Origin: Rhodospirillales bacterium
Lineage (GTDB): Bacteria; Pseudomonadota; Alphaproteobacteria; Rhodospirillales; Casp-alpha2
Assembly (NCBI GenBank): GCA_018662225.1
Contig: JABJGO010000009.1
Span: 16,841 to 80,840, forward strand
DNA: 64,000 bases
Reading direction: 5' to 3'
A model generated the notes under the pieces. The model was not told where the DNA came from. It saw nothing but the letters and a program-made list of their open reading frames with translations, and made no database searches. This document shows, in pieces, positions 1-8,826 of this stretch (positions are counted from its first letter, which is position 1; every line of letters starts with the position of its first letter). The translations under genes were made by a program, and so were the position numbers.

Positions 1-959
1 AAGGCCTGCGGAATGATCACGAGTTGCGTGCTTCGCCCTGAGGAGATGCCCAGCGCATGGGCAGCTTCCGTTTGCCCGTAATCAATGGCGACGATACCGG
101 CGCGCACGATTTCGGCAATAAAACAGGCTGTGTAAACGGATAATGCCAACCATAAAGCCAGAAATTCAGGCTTCAGCGGCATGCCACCTTTCAGATTAAA
201 CTTGCCCTGCGTTGCCGGTATCCATTCAAGTGGCATACCGGATATAAAATAAACAACGACTGGCAGTCCGATAATAAAACCGAGAGATGCCCAGAACACC
301 GGCAGGGCCTTACCTGTATCGTCCTGCACCTTGTGCGCGTGACGGGCAAAAAGAAATGCCCCAATGATGCCAGCCACAAATGAAATGGTGACGAATATGA
401 AGGCATCTCCAAATTCAGGCGCTGGAAAATAGAGTCCGCGATTTGACAGGAAAAACGTGTCGGCCAGGTTCATCGCTGCCTTGGGATGTGGTAAGACGTT
501 CACCACAATACCATAGATCAACACAATGTGCAGCAGGACCGGTACGTTGCGAATAAACTCGATGACGCAATAAACCATCCTGTTGGCGACAAAGTTGTTA
601 GACAGGCGCACAACGCCCATGAAGAAGCCGAGCAAAGTGGCCGTAATGATACCAAATATGGCGACCATCAGCGTATTAAGAATACCGACGATCATGGCCT
701 GGAAGTTTGAGCTTTGCGATGTATACGCGATCATCGTCTGACTGATGTCATAGTTCGATGCTTCCCACAGGAAAGCAAAATTGTAGTTTTTACCGATTCT
801 TTCCAGATTGGTCGCGGCGTTTGAAATGAGGAACGCAAAAAATGCGAACAATACGGCAACTGTTATTATCTGAATGATGACCGACCGGGATTCCTTGTTG
901 CGCCATAGGCGCAGAAGGGAAAACCCCTGATCTGTCGAGGACACTGTTGCTGTCGACAT
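1..959 (-). CDS. aapQ: General L-amino acid ABC transporter permease AapQ/BztB (3' end outside window)
   Basis: Inner-membrane permease that would pair with a second permease (AapM) and an ATPase (AapP) to import amino acids delivered by AapJ. The frame opens at 959 (MSTATVSS) after an AGGGGAG ribosome site and runs off the left edge after about 319 codons. Hydrophobic segments are clear, with a long periplasmic stretch between them as in AapQ. Near the edge is the EAA loop of ABC permeases (EAAHALGIS), preceded by EIVRAGI. The binding-protein gene aapJ lies just upstream on the same strand, the usual aapJQMP order. The gene was not in any listed complete frame because it has no stop inside the window; I translated it directly. 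Identification is firm; only the C-terminus is missing. Confidence 0.9.
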   Translation of the reverse strand, partial: MSTATVSSTDQGFSLLRLWRNKESRSVIIQIITVAVLFAFFAFLISNAATNLERIGKNYNFAFLWEASNYDISQTMIAYTSQSSNFQAMIVGILNTLMVAIFGIITATLLGFFMGVVRLSNNFVANRMVYCVIEFIRNVPVLLHIVLIYGIVVNVLPHPKAAMNLADTFFLSNRGLYFPAPEFGDAFIFVTISFVAGIIGAFLFARHAHKVQDDTGKALPVFWASLGFIIGLPVVVYFISGMPLEWIPATQGKFNLKGGMPLKPEFLALWLALSVYTACFIAEIVRAGIVAIDYGQTEAAHALGISSGRSTQLVIIPQA

Positions 960-1119
960 GACTGCTTATTACTCCCCTGTGTATGTCTCCCTGGGTGCCG
1001 TTCTTGATGCATGATTTTTAACTGCATCATTGGTGGTTGCTATATGCAACCCGGCGAAACGTCGAACTTTGTCCGTACGTTATGACAATACTTTAAAAAT
1101 ACAGGTGTAAGAAGTGGAG

Positions 1120-1145
1120 CGGGCGGCTACATCAGTAGCCGCCCG
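1120..1145 (-). promoter_or_regulatory. Strong hairpin between aapJ and aapQ
   Basis: Perfect 11-bp inverted repeat (CGGGCGGCTAC at 1120-1130, its complement at 1135-1145) with a 4-nt loop, 15 nt past the aapJ stop. There is no U-run on the transcribed strand, so it is more likely an RNA stabiliser or partial terminator than a full terminator. Such hairpins after binding-protein genes commonly keep the binding protein in excess over the permease; that role here is inference. Confidence 0.6.
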
Positions 1146-1159
1146 ACCAACTCTAACTC

Positions 1160-2179
1160 TTAACGGACAGGTGGAGAATACATCAATCCACCATCGGTCC
1201 ACTGAGCATTCAGACCGCGCTGAAGCGCAATCGCAGTGCTCGGACCAATGTTCCGGTCAAAGTTTTCGCCATAGTTGCCCATGGTCTTGATTACACGAAC
1301 AGCCCAATCTTTATCAAGGCCGAGCAGTTCACCGAAGTTGCCTTCAGTTCCCAGAACACGGTTGATGGAAGGATTGTCTGTGCCTTTTGCCAGCTTGTCC
1401 ACGTTAGCCTGTGTAATGCCGAGCTCTTCAGCAGCCACAACAACGTTCAGGACCCAACGTACAACGTCGGCCCACTGATCATCACCCTGGCGCACTGCTG
1501 GGCCGAGTGGCTCTTTTGAAATGATTTCAGGCAACACGGTGTGTGCGCCAGGATCATCAAAAGTTGCACGGGTAGCAGCAAGACCGGATGCATCCGTGGT
1601 GTACACGTCACAACGACCAGCAAGATAGTTGGTCTGGCCTTCTTCGTTGGTTTCAATGGCGACTGGCTCGTAAGAGATGCCATTGGCACGGAAGAAGTCA
1701 GCAAGATTCAGTTCGGTTGTTGTACCGGTCTGAATGCAGACAGATGCGCCGTCCAATTCCTTGGCGCTACTGACGCCCAGGCTGTTTGGAACCATGAAGC
1801 CCTGACCGTCATAGTAGTTAACGCCCAGGAAAGTCAGTTTAAGGTCAACGTCACGGCTCATGGTGATTGTGGTGTTGCGGAACAGTGCATCACCTTCGCC
1901 AGAGTTCAGAGCGGTGAAACGAGTTTTACCGGTGGTCGGTACAAACTTGACCTTCTCACCAGAGCCCAATACAGCAGCGGCAAGGCCACGGCAGTAAGAA
2001 GCGTCAAAACCGTCCCAGCGGCCATTTTCGTCGGTAAACGCGAAACCGGTAAGACCGGTGGTCACGATGCAGTTCAGTTCACCGCGTGCTTTAACGTCGT
2101 CCAGCGTGCCTGCTGATACACCAGCAGAAACAATGGCCGCCGCAGCAAACGCAGCAATACCAGAAATAGTTTTAATCAT
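1160..2179 (-). CDS. aapJ: General L-amino acid ABC transporter, periplasmic binding protein AapJ/BztA
   Basis: A 339-residue periplasmic solute-binding protein (SBP family 3) that captures a broad range of L-amino acids and passes them to AapQM. It starts with a Sec signal peptide (about residues 1-23, cleavage near VSAG). The mature protein begins TLDDVKARGELNC, and the family features GFDASYCRGLAAAV, RFTALNSGEGDALFRNTT and SVCIQTGTTTELN follow in order. Length equals the usual 335-345. The ATG is preceded by AGGGAG with good spacing. It is followed by a stable hairpin and then aapQ, as expected for the first gene of an aap operon. A 9-bp inverted repeat lies in its leader. Confidence 0.95.
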   Translation of the reverse strand: MIKTISGIAAFAAAAIVSAGVSAGTLDDVKARGELNCIVTTGLTGFAFTDENGRWDGFDASYCRGLAAAVLGSGEKVKFVPTTGKTRFTALNSGEGDALFRNTTITMSRDVDLKLTFLGVNYYDGQGFMVPNSLGVSSAKELDGASVCIQTGTTTELNLADFFRANGISYEPVAIETNEEGQTNYLAGRCDVYTTDASGLAATRATFDDPGAHTVLPEIISKEPLGPAVRQGDDQWADVVRWVLNVVVAAEELGITQANVDKLAKGTDNPSINRVLGTEGNFGELLGLDKDWAVRVIKTMGNYGENFDRNIGPSTAIALQRGLNAQWTDGGLMYSPPVR

Positions 2180-2226
2180 TGATTTAGTGCTCCCTGATAA
2201 CTTTTTTTAAGTGTGTTATTTGACAA

Positions 2227-2252
2227 AGTACGTTGTGTTTTATCAACGTACT
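2227..2252. promoter_or_regulatory. Inverted repeat in the aapJ leader
   Basis: Arms AGTACGTTG (2227-2235) and CAACGTACT (2244-2252) are perfectly complementary across an 8-nt spacer, 48 nt upstream of the aapJ start. It could be an operator or an RNA hairpin in the leader. The 2180-2451 gap otherwise holds the promoters of aapJ and metC; I cannot place -35/-10 boxes with confidence, and I see no riboswitch. Confidence 0.4.
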
Positions 2253-2451
2253 CCTTTAGGGGTAACATAGTTTATGCAAGCAACTCAACCCTTTAGAAAT
2301 GGGTTTCGTTTCATCGGGTGAATTCGTGATATTTGAGGACAAGGACCAACCCGCCCCCAGGTCACATCAAGCCGGATTTTCTTTTACAGTGTACTGAATT
2401 CGCGTCATAACTCGGCTGTGGTATACAAAGACTAAACACCGGGGCATTGAA

Positions 2452-3636
2452 ATGACGATCAAGAATGATAAACCGCGGGACATGGACACGACCTTAATCC
2501 ACGCGGGACGCGACCCGCAAAGATTTGAAGGCGCCGTAAATACACCTATCTTTCATGCCTCGACTATTTTATTTCCCGACGCACAGAGCATCAGAACTGA
2601 AAGCCATCCTTCGGGCAACGAGTACGGCCGAAACGGTACGTCCACCACCCGCGCGCTGGAAGAAGCCGTTTCCGCACTAGAAGGAGGGGAACGGACAGTA
2701 ACCTACCCGTCCGGTGCCGGTGCCGTTGCGGGGGCTTTTTTGACGGTGTTGAAGGCAGGCGATCATTTTTTAATCGCCGATAACGTCTATGGTCCGTCAC
2801 GCCGTTTTTGTAATCAGGTATTGAGCAGTCTGGGTGTGGATTGTGAATTCTACGATCCTGCACTTGGTGGCGACATCGTCACACTGTTCCGGCCTGAAAC
2901 CCGAGCCCTTTTTATGGAATCACCGGGTACGGCCACGTTCGAGGTTTGCGATGTACCGGCTATGTGTCAGGCAGCCAGGGAAAAAGGCATCATTACTATC
3001 CTTGATAACACTTGGAGCGCCGGGCTCTATTTCCGAGCCTTCGAGCATGGTGTGGACATGACCGTACATGCCGGGACAAAGTATGTTGGTGGCCATGCCG
3101 ATGTGATGTTGGGCATGGTAACCACTAGTGAAAAACTGTACCCAAAACTGAAGCAGACAGCCAAAAACCTTGGCGCGTGTGCTGGCCCCGAAGTTTGCTA
3201 CCTGGCTTTGCGGGGCTTGCGGACGCTGAGCCTCCGTTTACCCCGCCATTTCGATACTGGTCTGAAACTGGCGCAGTGGCTGGACACCCGTGAAGAAGTC
3301 GAAACTGTGTTGCACCCGGCATTGCCATCATGCCCTGGTCACGAAATCTGGAAACGGGATTTCACTGGCGCGTCTGGCCTTTTCGGCGTCGTGCTGAAAG
3401 ATTACTCCACCGCAGCCGTGGATGCATTGCTCGACAACACGCCCCTGTTTGGTTTGGGCTATAGTTGGGGTGGGTATGAAAGCCTGATAATTCCGACGGA
3501 TCTCGGAAAATTACGTACCGCAACCACATGGCATCATAAAACACCCGTGATCCGGATCCATGCCGGCTTGGAAAGCTACGACGATTTGCGGGCTGATCTG
3601 GAAGTGGGACTGGATTGTCTCAGGTCTACAAATTAA
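2452..3636 (+). CDS. metC: Cystathionine beta-lyase (PLP-dependent)
   Basis: A cytosolic Cys/Met-metabolism PLP enzyme of 394 residues, the normal family size. It would cleave cystathionine to homocysteine, ammonia and pyruvate in methionine synthesis. The PLP lysine is K210 in VHAGTKYVGGH, the same number as in E. coli MetC, and the ring-stacking and Asp region is at D185 (ILDNTWSAG). TLIHAGRDP near the N-terminus and YPSGAGA before residue 95 are typical. VHAGTKY and the Trp-rich C-terminus (SWGGYESL) point to MetC rather than MetB or MetZ. It is a single gene. Its stop interlocks by 4 bp with the convergent znuB stop. Ribosome site is weak (GGGGCATTGAA before ATG). Confidence 0.9.
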   Translation: MTIKNDKPRDMDTTLIHAGRDPQRFEGAVNTPIFHASTILFPDAQSIRTESHPSGNEYGRNGTSTTRALEEAVSALEGGERTVTYPSGAGAVAGAFLTVLKAGDHFLIADNVYGPSRRFCNQVLSSLGVDCEFYDPALGGDIVTLFRPETRALFMESPGTATFEVCDVPAMCQAAREKGIITILDNTWSAGLYFRAFEHGVDMTVHAGTKYVGGHADVMLGMVTTSEKLYPKLKQTAKNLGACAGPEVCYLALRGLRTLSLRLPRHFDTGLKLAQWLDTREEVETVLHPALPSCPGHEIWKRDFTGASGLFGVVLKDYSTAAVDALLDNTPLFGLGYSWGGYESLIIPTDLGKLRTATTWHHKTPVIRIHAGLESYDDLRADLEVGLDCLRSTN

Positions 3637-4454
3637 GGCGCGCTCCGGACCGATCGGTTGCCAAAACATACCGCCAGAACAAATAATCCGATCGCTGCGA
3701 CGACGATAGATGGTCCGGCGGGGGTATCCAATTCGTATGATGCCCATAGCCCGGCAATCACCGATATAACACCAATCACAGAGGCCAGTATCGCCATTTG
3801 TTCTGGTGACCGGGATAACTGACGAGCCGCCGACGCCGGTGCAATTAACAGGGCGACAATCAGCAAGACACCCACCACCTTCATGGCAGCCGCTACGACC
3901 ACGGCCAGCATCATCAAATGAACCAGCTTGGTACGTGTCACATTGACGCCTTCCACGCTAGCCACCTCTTCATTGACCACCACGGACAGCATGGGGTTCC
4001 AGAACATTACCATAACCGCCATAACAGCGGTTCCGCCGCCATATATCAGCCACAAGTCATGGGGTGTCGCCGCCAACACATCACCAAACAGATAGGCAAA
4101 CAGATCAACCCGAGCTGTTTCCACAAATGATAGCAACACAAGCCCTGTGGCCAGAGCGCCATGGGCGACGATGCCTATCCCGGCATCAAGCGTTGAGCGC
4201 TTTGATCGATCCATGACGTACAACAATAGAGCGACGATAACGCTCACCCCAAGGACTGTTATCCAGGGCAGAACGCCCAACACGATCCCCAGTACCACAC
4301 CCAGCAGCGATGAATGCGCTAATGCCTCGCCAAAATAAGCCATGCGTCGCCACACCACGAAAGCTCCCAACGGACCGGCCACAATGGCGACCCCTGCCCC
4401 CGCCAAGGCAGCACGGAGCATAAAATCTGGAATTCCCATTAATTCAGTCTCCAT
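3633..4454 (-). CDS. znuB: Zinc ABC transporter permease ZnuB
   Basis: Membrane subunit of the high-affinity zinc importer (ABC-3 family). I start it at 4454 ([11 protein letters not shown]), 273 residues; the open frame extends further upstream, but there it only reads through znuC in another frame. 4439 is an alternative start. About eight hydrophobic segments are visible. The family region [15 protein letters not shown] sits near residue 45, and [19 protein letters not shown] marks the late helices. It overlaps znuC by 11 bp, so the two are translationally coupled. No zinc-binding ZnuA is in the window, so the binding protein must be elsewhere. Confidence 0.9.
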   Translation of the reverse strand: METELMGIPDFMLRAALAGAGVAIVAGPLGAFVVWRRMAYFGEALAHSSLLGVVLGIVLGVLPWITVLGVSVIVALLLYVMDRSKRSTLDAGIGIVAHGALATGLVLLSFVETARVDLFAYLFGDVLAATPHDLWLIYGGGTAVMAVMVMFWNPMLSVVVNEEVASVEGVNVTRTKLVHLMMLAVVVAAAMKVVGVLLIVALLIAPASAARQLSRSPEQMAILASVIGVISVIAGLWASYELDTPAGPSIVVAAIGLFVLAVCFGNRSVRSAP

Positions 4455-5265
4455 GAGTATGTGCGCCTGTATCGCCTTGGTAGGTATGAGAATGATCAAG
4501 TGGAACAGGGGCTCCGCCAGAATCATGCGTATGGTCATGATGGTGGTGATAAATGGCCAGCTGTGCCGCCACTTCGGCGCCAAAGATATTCTCGAAGGCC
4601 GGGTCGCGGGTGACGGCTTCCGGTTTACCCGCACAACACACATGATGGTTTAGGCAAATGACCCTGTCCGTCGCCGCCATCACCAGATGCAAGTCGTGTG
4701 AAACCATGAGAATACCGCAGCCCCGACTATCTCGTATTCGGGTAATCAGATTGTAGATTTCCGCCTGCCCATTTATGTCGACGCCTTGTACCGGCTCATC
4801 CAGAACAAGCAGATCTGGATCACGCAACAAAGCGCGAGCCAGCATAACCCGTTGCAACTCGCCCCCGGAAAGATCGTGCATGCGTGCATCGATCAACCCT
4901 TGAGCACCGACTTCGGTCAGTACAGCCGTGCGCTTTCCCCGCTGGCGGTTCGGCCCACGGCCAACACCAAATTTCAAAAACCGCCCGACACTCAGCGGTA
5001 GCGATGTCTCGATACTAAGGCGTTGCGGCACGTATCCGATGCGCAGCCCCGATTTTGCCGCCACGCGTCCGGCGTTGGGTTTCAGCACACCCAACAGGAC
5101 GCGAACCAGTGTTGTCTTGCCGGACCCGTTCGGACCGATCAGAGTGACGATCTCACCCGATTCCACGTGGGCGGATACCTGGCTGAGGATAGATTGTCCT
5201 CCGATTTCCACCGCCACGCCGTCTGCATCCAACAACATGTTGTTCTCTGTCATCTGCCCTATCAT
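4444..5265 (-). CDS. znuC: Zinc ABC transporter ATP-binding protein ZnuC
   Basis: Cytoplasmic ATPase driving ZnuB. Walker A is GPNGSGKTT (about residues 44-52), signature LSGGELQRV, Walker B LLVLDEP, and H-loop MVSHD. The last 40 or so residues are rich in histidine (HHHHDHTHD, then DHSHTYQ and HTHGD), a common tail in zinc and nickel transporters that may bind the metal. Start 5265 (MIGQMTENN) makes an ATGA overlap with the zur stop; 5253 (MTENN) is nearly as good. The longer frame to 5301 would overlap zur more deeply and is less likely. Operon zur-znuC-znuB. Confidence 0.92.
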   Translation of the reverse strand: MIGQMTENNMLLDADGVAVEIGGQSILSQVSAHVESGEIVTLIGPNGSGKTTLVRVLLGVLKPNAGRVAAKSGLRIGYVPQRLSIETSLPLSVGRFLKFGVGRGPNRQRGKRTAVLTEVGAQGLIDARMHDLSGGELQRVMLARALLRDPDLLVLDEPVQGVDINGQAEIYNLITRIRDSRGCGILMVSHDLHLVMAATDRVICLNHHVCCAGKPEAVTRDPAFENIFGAEVAAQLAIYHHHHDHTHDSGGAPVPLDHSHTYQGDTGAHTHGD

Positions 5266-5753
5266 GATTCTTGGCCTGTTGCGCGTTGGCAATCCGCGCA
5301 TTCGCCGACGGCCTCAACGTTCACATGGCTTAGTCTGAAATTTCCGGCTTGCGCCATTTCTGAAATGGGCCCCCACATGGGGTTGTCCGGTATTTCGGCG
5401 GCCGTGCCGCATACGTGGCAGATAAGAAAGGTACCGTCATGGTGCTCGCCGGGGCGGTTACACCCTACATACGCATTTAATGATGCAATGCGGTGAACAA
5501 GCCCCTGTTGAATGAGAAATTCAAGCGCCCGATAAATTGTCGGCGGGGCCGAATTGTGGCCTTCAGTCTTTAAGGTTTTCAGCAACTCATACGCCCCCAG
5601 AGGGGAATGGCCCTGCCAAACCAACTCCAGCACCCGACGACGAATGGGGGTGAGTCGTGCTTTGTGGCTCTGACACACCACATCAGCCGCATCCAATGCA
5701 GTCTGGATACATGTGCTGTGGTCGTGTCCTTTGTGCAAAAATGGTGAGGTCAT
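5262..5753 (-). CDS. zur: Zinc uptake regulator Zur (Fur family)
   Basis: Zinc-sensing Fur-family repressor, 163 residues from the ATG at 5753 (MTSPFLHKG). The N-terminal winged helix contains [14 protein letters not shown] and [12 protein letters not shown] (recognition helix). The C-terminal half has the structural-zinc cysteines CHVC and CADC and a His-rich segment [12 protein letters not shown]. The context (first gene before znuCB) selects Zur over Fur or PerR. An upstream in-frame ATG at 5783 exists, but a perfect palindrome covers those codons, so that part is better read as operator than as protein. Autoregulation together with znuCB is therefore likely. Confidence 0.92.
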   Translation of the reverse strand: MTSPFLHKGHDHSTCIQTALDAADVVCQSHKARLTPIRRRVLELVWQGHSPLGAYELLKTLKTEGHNSAPPTIYRALEFLIQQGLVHRIASLNAYVGCNRPGEHHDGTFLICHVCGTAAEIPDNPMWGPISEMAQAGNFRLSHVNVEAVGECADCQRATGQES

Positions 5754-5767
5754 GGCACCGCTCATAT

Positions 5768-5782
5768 TGTTATAATATAACA
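5768..5782. promoter_or_regulatory. Candidate Zur operator (15-bp palindrome)
   Basis: TGTTATAATATAACA is a perfect 7-1-7 palindrome, 14 bp upstream of the chosen zur start and about 75 bp upstream of the divergent hisI. AT-rich palindromes of the TGTTATA type are typical of alphaproteobacterial Zur/Fur-family sites. The same A+T block could supply the -10 element. Assignment rests on shape and position. Confidence 0.6.
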
Positions 5783-5857
5783 TTTCTATAACACTAATCT
5801 GTATTTTACCAGCCTGCGGTATTGGCTATCCGGTCCCACACGTTTTAGACTGCGCGC

Positions 5858-6274
5858 ATGAATAACGAAAACACCCTGCCCGACCAAACCATTTCTGATG
5901 TCATCAGCGCCGTGACGTTTGATGCCAATGGTCTGGTACCTGTCATCGCCCAGCAACATGACACAGGTGAAATCCTGATGATGGCGTGGATGAATGCCGA
6001 TGCCTTGCGCGAGACGCTTGCCAGTCATCAGGTTTGTTACTGGTCCCGGTCCCGCCAGAGCTTGTGGCGGAAAGGCGAGAGCTCTGGGCAGATACAGGCT
6101 TTGGTCGACCTGCGGTGGGACTGTGATGGTGACACTCTGTTGGCGATGGTGGACCAAACCGGCGTGGCCTGTCACACCGGGCGTCGGAACTGTTTTTTCA
6201 ATGCTGTGCGCGATGACAAACTGGCGACTATTGCGCCGGTGGAAATTGATCCAGGCTCTTTATATGACACGTGA
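5858..6274 (+). CDS. hisI: Phosphoribosyl-AMP cyclohydrolase HisI
   Basis: Third step of histidine synthesis: opens the adenine ring of PR-AMP (zinc and magnesium dependent). 138 residues, the stand-alone HisI form without the HisE pyrophosphatase domain. Family motifs run in order: MAWMN(A)DAL, CYWSRSRQSLWRKGESSG, VDLRWDCDGDTLL (the Asp/Cys metal site), and CHTGRRNCFF with the two further zinc cysteines. It is not in a his operon here; it stands divergent to zur and is followed directly by a UPF0178 gene. Confidence 0.96.
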   Translation: MNNENTLPDQTISDVISAVTFDANGLVPVIAQQHDTGEILMMAWMNADALRETLASHQVCYWSRSRQSLWRKGESSGQIQALVDLRWDCDGDTLLAMVDQTGVACHTGRRNCFFNAVRDDKLATIAPVEIDPGSLYDT

Positions 6275-6279
6275 TCGCC

Positions 6280-6732
6280 ATGTCAGTGCCGATTGAAATC
6301 TACGTTGATGCAGATGCCTGCCCGGTAAAGGACGAGATCCTGAAGGTTGCGACACGTCACGGCCTCAAGACCTATATGGTTAGCGATGGCGGTATTCGCC
6401 CGTCACAGGATCCCATGGTGCAAATCGTTGTGGTGACGCAAGGCGCCGATGCGGCTGACGACTGGATTGCCGACAACATACAGCCGGGTGACATTACCAT
6501 CACCAATGATATCCCGCTGGCTGACAGATGTATCAAGAATGGCGCTACAGCAATCAAGCCGAACGGGCACGCCTTTACAGAGGATTCAATTGGAATGGCG
6601 TTGGCTACACGCAATCTGATGTCTGATCTGCGCGAAACGGGCCAGATTACGGGTGGTCCTGCTCCGTTTTCAAAGCAGGACCGATCCCAATTTCTACAAG
6701 CGTTGGATAAAGCTATCCAGTCGAGTCGCTAG
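6280..6732 (+). CDS. yaiI: UPF0178 (YaiI/YqxD, DUF188) family protein
   Basis: A 150-residue protein of the widely conserved YaiI/YqxD family with a PIN-like fold; biochemical role not established. The hallmark VDADACPVKDEI is at residues 8-19, with ITNDIPLADRC and KPNGHAFTEDSIG later. I start at the ATG (6280). A GTG at 6271 that overlaps the hisI TGA by 4 bp is a real alternative and would imply translational coupling. The C-terminal FSKQDRSQFLQALD is also typical. It converges with the helicase gene, and the two stop codons share 4 bp (CTAG). Confidence 0.88.
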   Translation: MSVPIEIYVDADACPVKDEILKVATRHGLKTYMVSDGGIRPSQDPMVQIVVVTQGADAADDWIADNIQPGDITITNDIPLADRCIKNGATAIKPNGHAFTEDSIGMALATRNLMSDLRETGQITGGPAPFSKQDRSQFLQALDKAIQSSR

Positions 6733-8036
6733 GCAGCTTTTCGGCTGTTTTTGCGTTTCCACTGCTGCGGTTTACGGGGACGGTTCGCACCACCCTTGTT
6801 ACCGCCGCCGCCATTACCGGACGGACGGCCACCATTCCCATTACCGCCACCACCACGACCTTTTTTCTTAGTCGTGCCGGGATCATTGGCTGCAATTTCA
6901 CAATGGAATGGGTGGTCATCGAAGACCGGTACGCTTTGACGGATATTCTTTTCGATATCGATCAGGTAAGCCTTTTCCTCTACATCACAAAATGAAATAG
7001 CGGTACCAACGGCTCCGGCCCGGCCAGTACGACCGATACGGTGCACGTAGCTATCTGGCTCGTTCGGCAGATCGAAATTGATCACATGGGTTACGCCATC
7101 GATATCAATCCCACGCGCGGCAATATCGGTGGCAACCATGACCCGTACACGACCACTGCCGAATTCCTTAATGGTCCGTTCACGCGCATTTTGGCTTTTG
7201 TTGCCGTGAATAACGCCAGTGGTCACGCCTTTTTGTACCAGGTGGCGAGCCACCCGGTCGGCACCATGCTTGGTGCGTGTGAAAATCAACGCGCGTTCGA
7301 TGTTCTTGTCTTTCATCAAACCACCCAACAGGGCACGTTTATCAGATTTCTGAACAAATAGAATGCGTTGGTCGACTTTTTCGATGGTCGTCGCCACGGG
7401 CGCTACCTCAACGCGGACAGGGTCATTCAACAGGCTTTCGGCTAGTCCCTGTACGGTCTTTGCCATGGTGGCAGAAAACATAGCTGTCTGGTGCTGCTTG
7501 GGCACCATGGCAGCAATACGTTTCACATCAGGCGAAAAGCCCATATCCAGCATGCGGTCTGCTTCGTCCAGAACGAAAAACTCCACACCATTCAGATGCA
7601 TGCATTTTTGATTGATGAGATCCAGCAGACGTCCGGGGGTTGCTACCAGAACATCGACACCACGTGATACGGTGCTGATCTGGCCGCGGATGGAAACGCC
7701 GCCATAAACAACGGCGCTGCGTAGCCCCATGTGCTTGCTGTAGGTCTTGATACAGGTGTAAATCTGGCCGGCCAGTTCGCGAGTCGGTGCCAAAATCAGT
7801 GTGCGGGTGCTGCGTTTGGGGGGGCTGTCACCACCGGTTTTCGCCAGCAGGTGCAGGATGGGCAGCGAGAACGCCGCCGTCTTGCCGGTACCCGTTTGGG
7901 CGATGCCCATAATGTCACGACCGTCCAGCATAGGCGGGATAGCGCGTTCCTGAATTGGGGTCGGTGAATCATATCCTTCTTCCTCGATGGCACGAAGGAT
8001 GGGTTGGGCCAAATTAAGGTCCGTAAACTTTGTCAT
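6729..8036 (-). CDS. DEAD-box ATP-dependent RNA helicase, RhlE-like
   Basis: RNA helicase likely acting in ribosome assembly or RNA turnover. The start is the ATG at 8036 (MTKFTDLNL), giving 435 residues; upstream codons lack family similarity. Motifs in order: Q motif (GYDSPTPIQERAIP), Walker A AQTGTGKTAAF, PTRELAGQI, TPGRLLDLI, DEAD, SAT, then helicase domain 2 with ARGIDIDGVTHVINFD and HRIGRTGR. The C-terminal 50 residues are a basic, Gly/Asn-rich low-complexity tail (GRGGGGNGNGG and similar), a usual RNA-binding extension. A 344-bp stretch with a 17-bp palindrome lies upstream, so expression may be controlled through a long leader, as for cold-shock helicases. Confidence 0.92.
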   Translation of the reverse strand: MTKFTDLNLAQPILRAIEEEGYDSPTPIQERAIPPMLDGRDIMGIAQTGTGKTAAFSLPILHLLAKTGGDSPPKRSTRTLILAPTRELAGQIYTCIKTYSKHMGLRSAVVYGGVSIRGQISTVSRGVDVLVATPGRLLDLINQKCMHLNGVEFFVLDEADRMLDMGFSPDVKRIAAMVPKQHQTAMFSATMAKTVQGLAESLLNDPVRVEVAPVATTIEKVDQRILFVQKSDKRALLGGLMKDKNIERALIFTRTKHGADRVARHLVQKGVTTGVIHGNKSQNARERTIKEFGSGRVRVMVATDIAARGIDIDGVTHVINFDLPNEPDSYVHRIGRTGRAGAVGTAISFCDVEEKAYLIDIEKNIRQSVPVFDDHPFHCEIAANDPGTTKKKGRGGGGNGNGGRPSGNGGGGNKGGANRPRKPQQWKRKNSRKAA

Positions 8037-8380
8037 GTATTTCTTCTTCTTGTTATGAAGCACAATGGCCTCAGGCTCACCTGCGTCACACGCAAGTTGC
8101 CTATTCATTAAATATGCAGGGACTTATGTCCGACGTTGATTATTTTAATCAAAGACAGCGAAGGCCCAGGGTTCGAAAATGGCAGGATATTAAACCCGCA
8201 CCACCGACAGCGGCTATGAAATTAGCCAGTCTGTCTGACGAAACGCCCTGAAGTCGGATAGAAAGAAAGGCCGGATGTGCCGGCGAAGCGATCGAAAACT
8301 CGACGCGCTGGGAGTGTCGTTGGCAGGTAAATGCGCTTACACGGCCAAAAAGTCAAGTGATGAGTATACAAAGATGCTTT
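8037..8380. other. Non-coding stretch upstream of the helicase gene
   Basis: No credible gene in 344 bp: the small open frames here lack ribosome sites and family resemblance. It contains the palindrome described separately and a short hairpin GCCGG/CCGGC at 8270-8284. It probably holds the promoter and a long 5' leader for the leftward helicase gene. Confidence 0.5.
8136..8152. promoter_or_regulatory. 17-bp palindrome upstream of the DEAD-box gene
   Basis: TTGATTA and TAATCAA are perfectly complementary around a TTT centre, 100 bp upstream of the helicase start. It could be an operator. Its AT content also suits a promoter. No factor can be named. Confidence 0.35.
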
Positions 8381-8746
8381 TTAAGCGGCGCCCGACTGAT
8401 CGTCGAGGATGTGGGAACGCACAAGAAAGCTCTCCAATGCGCTTCTATCGCGGTCAGCTTTATGGATAAATTTGACCGATACCTCGGTATCGTTTGCACT
8501 AACGGCTTCGCCCCGCAAAAAAACACGCACCATATCTTCGGTGCCGCACCCAATACCCGTAACCAAAAAAGCGTCACCTTCGTGTATATTGGCCAGATCG
8601 GTTGGTTTGGCGCTAAAACCATCAAGCGTCCAGCGCGTGGCCTCATGAATAACACCATTGATTTGAAAACGCAGATGACCGCGGTCTGACTGTGTCTGAC
8701 GCGATCGTCGCTTGCTGGTAGATTTGTTTTGTTTTTGAGCGCGCAT
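8381..8746 (-). CDS. PilZ-like domain protein
   Basis: A 121-residue basic protein. It has a charged N-terminus (MRAQKQNKSTSKRRSRQ) followed by a compact beta-rich region. Its layout resembles a PilZ domain, the cyclic-di-GMP receptor: an RRSR basic cluster before the barrel, then WTLDGFSA where PilZ has a D/N-x-S-x-x-G strand. The second motif is imperfect (L-D-G instead of S-x-x-G), so binding of cyclic-di-GMP is uncertain. A GGDEF cyclase lies 30 kb away. The gene is divergent from modA. Family call is tentative; it could be an unrelated small beta-barrel. Confidence 0.5.
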   Translation of the reverse strand: MRAQKQNKSTSKRRSRQTQSDRGHLRFQINGVIHEATRWTLDGFSAKPTDLANIHEGDAFLVTGIGCGTEDMVRVFLRGEAVSANDTEVSVKFIHKADRDRSALESFLVRSHILDDQSGAA

Positions 8747-8826
8747 TGATCATATCCTCGTTGCGAAATCGATTCTTCAGTTTCAAACATATTTATTAAC
8801 AAAACCTTTACAGAAAGTGTGATCCC

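Noticed and set aside
1541..2116. 191-codon rightward open frame inside aapJ
   Set aside because: Antisense shadow of aapJ, whose identity is firm.
2253..2451. SAM riboswitch upstream of metC
   Set aside because: I looked for the SAM-II type expected in alphaproteobacteria and for SAH elements; the conserved loop sequences are not there.
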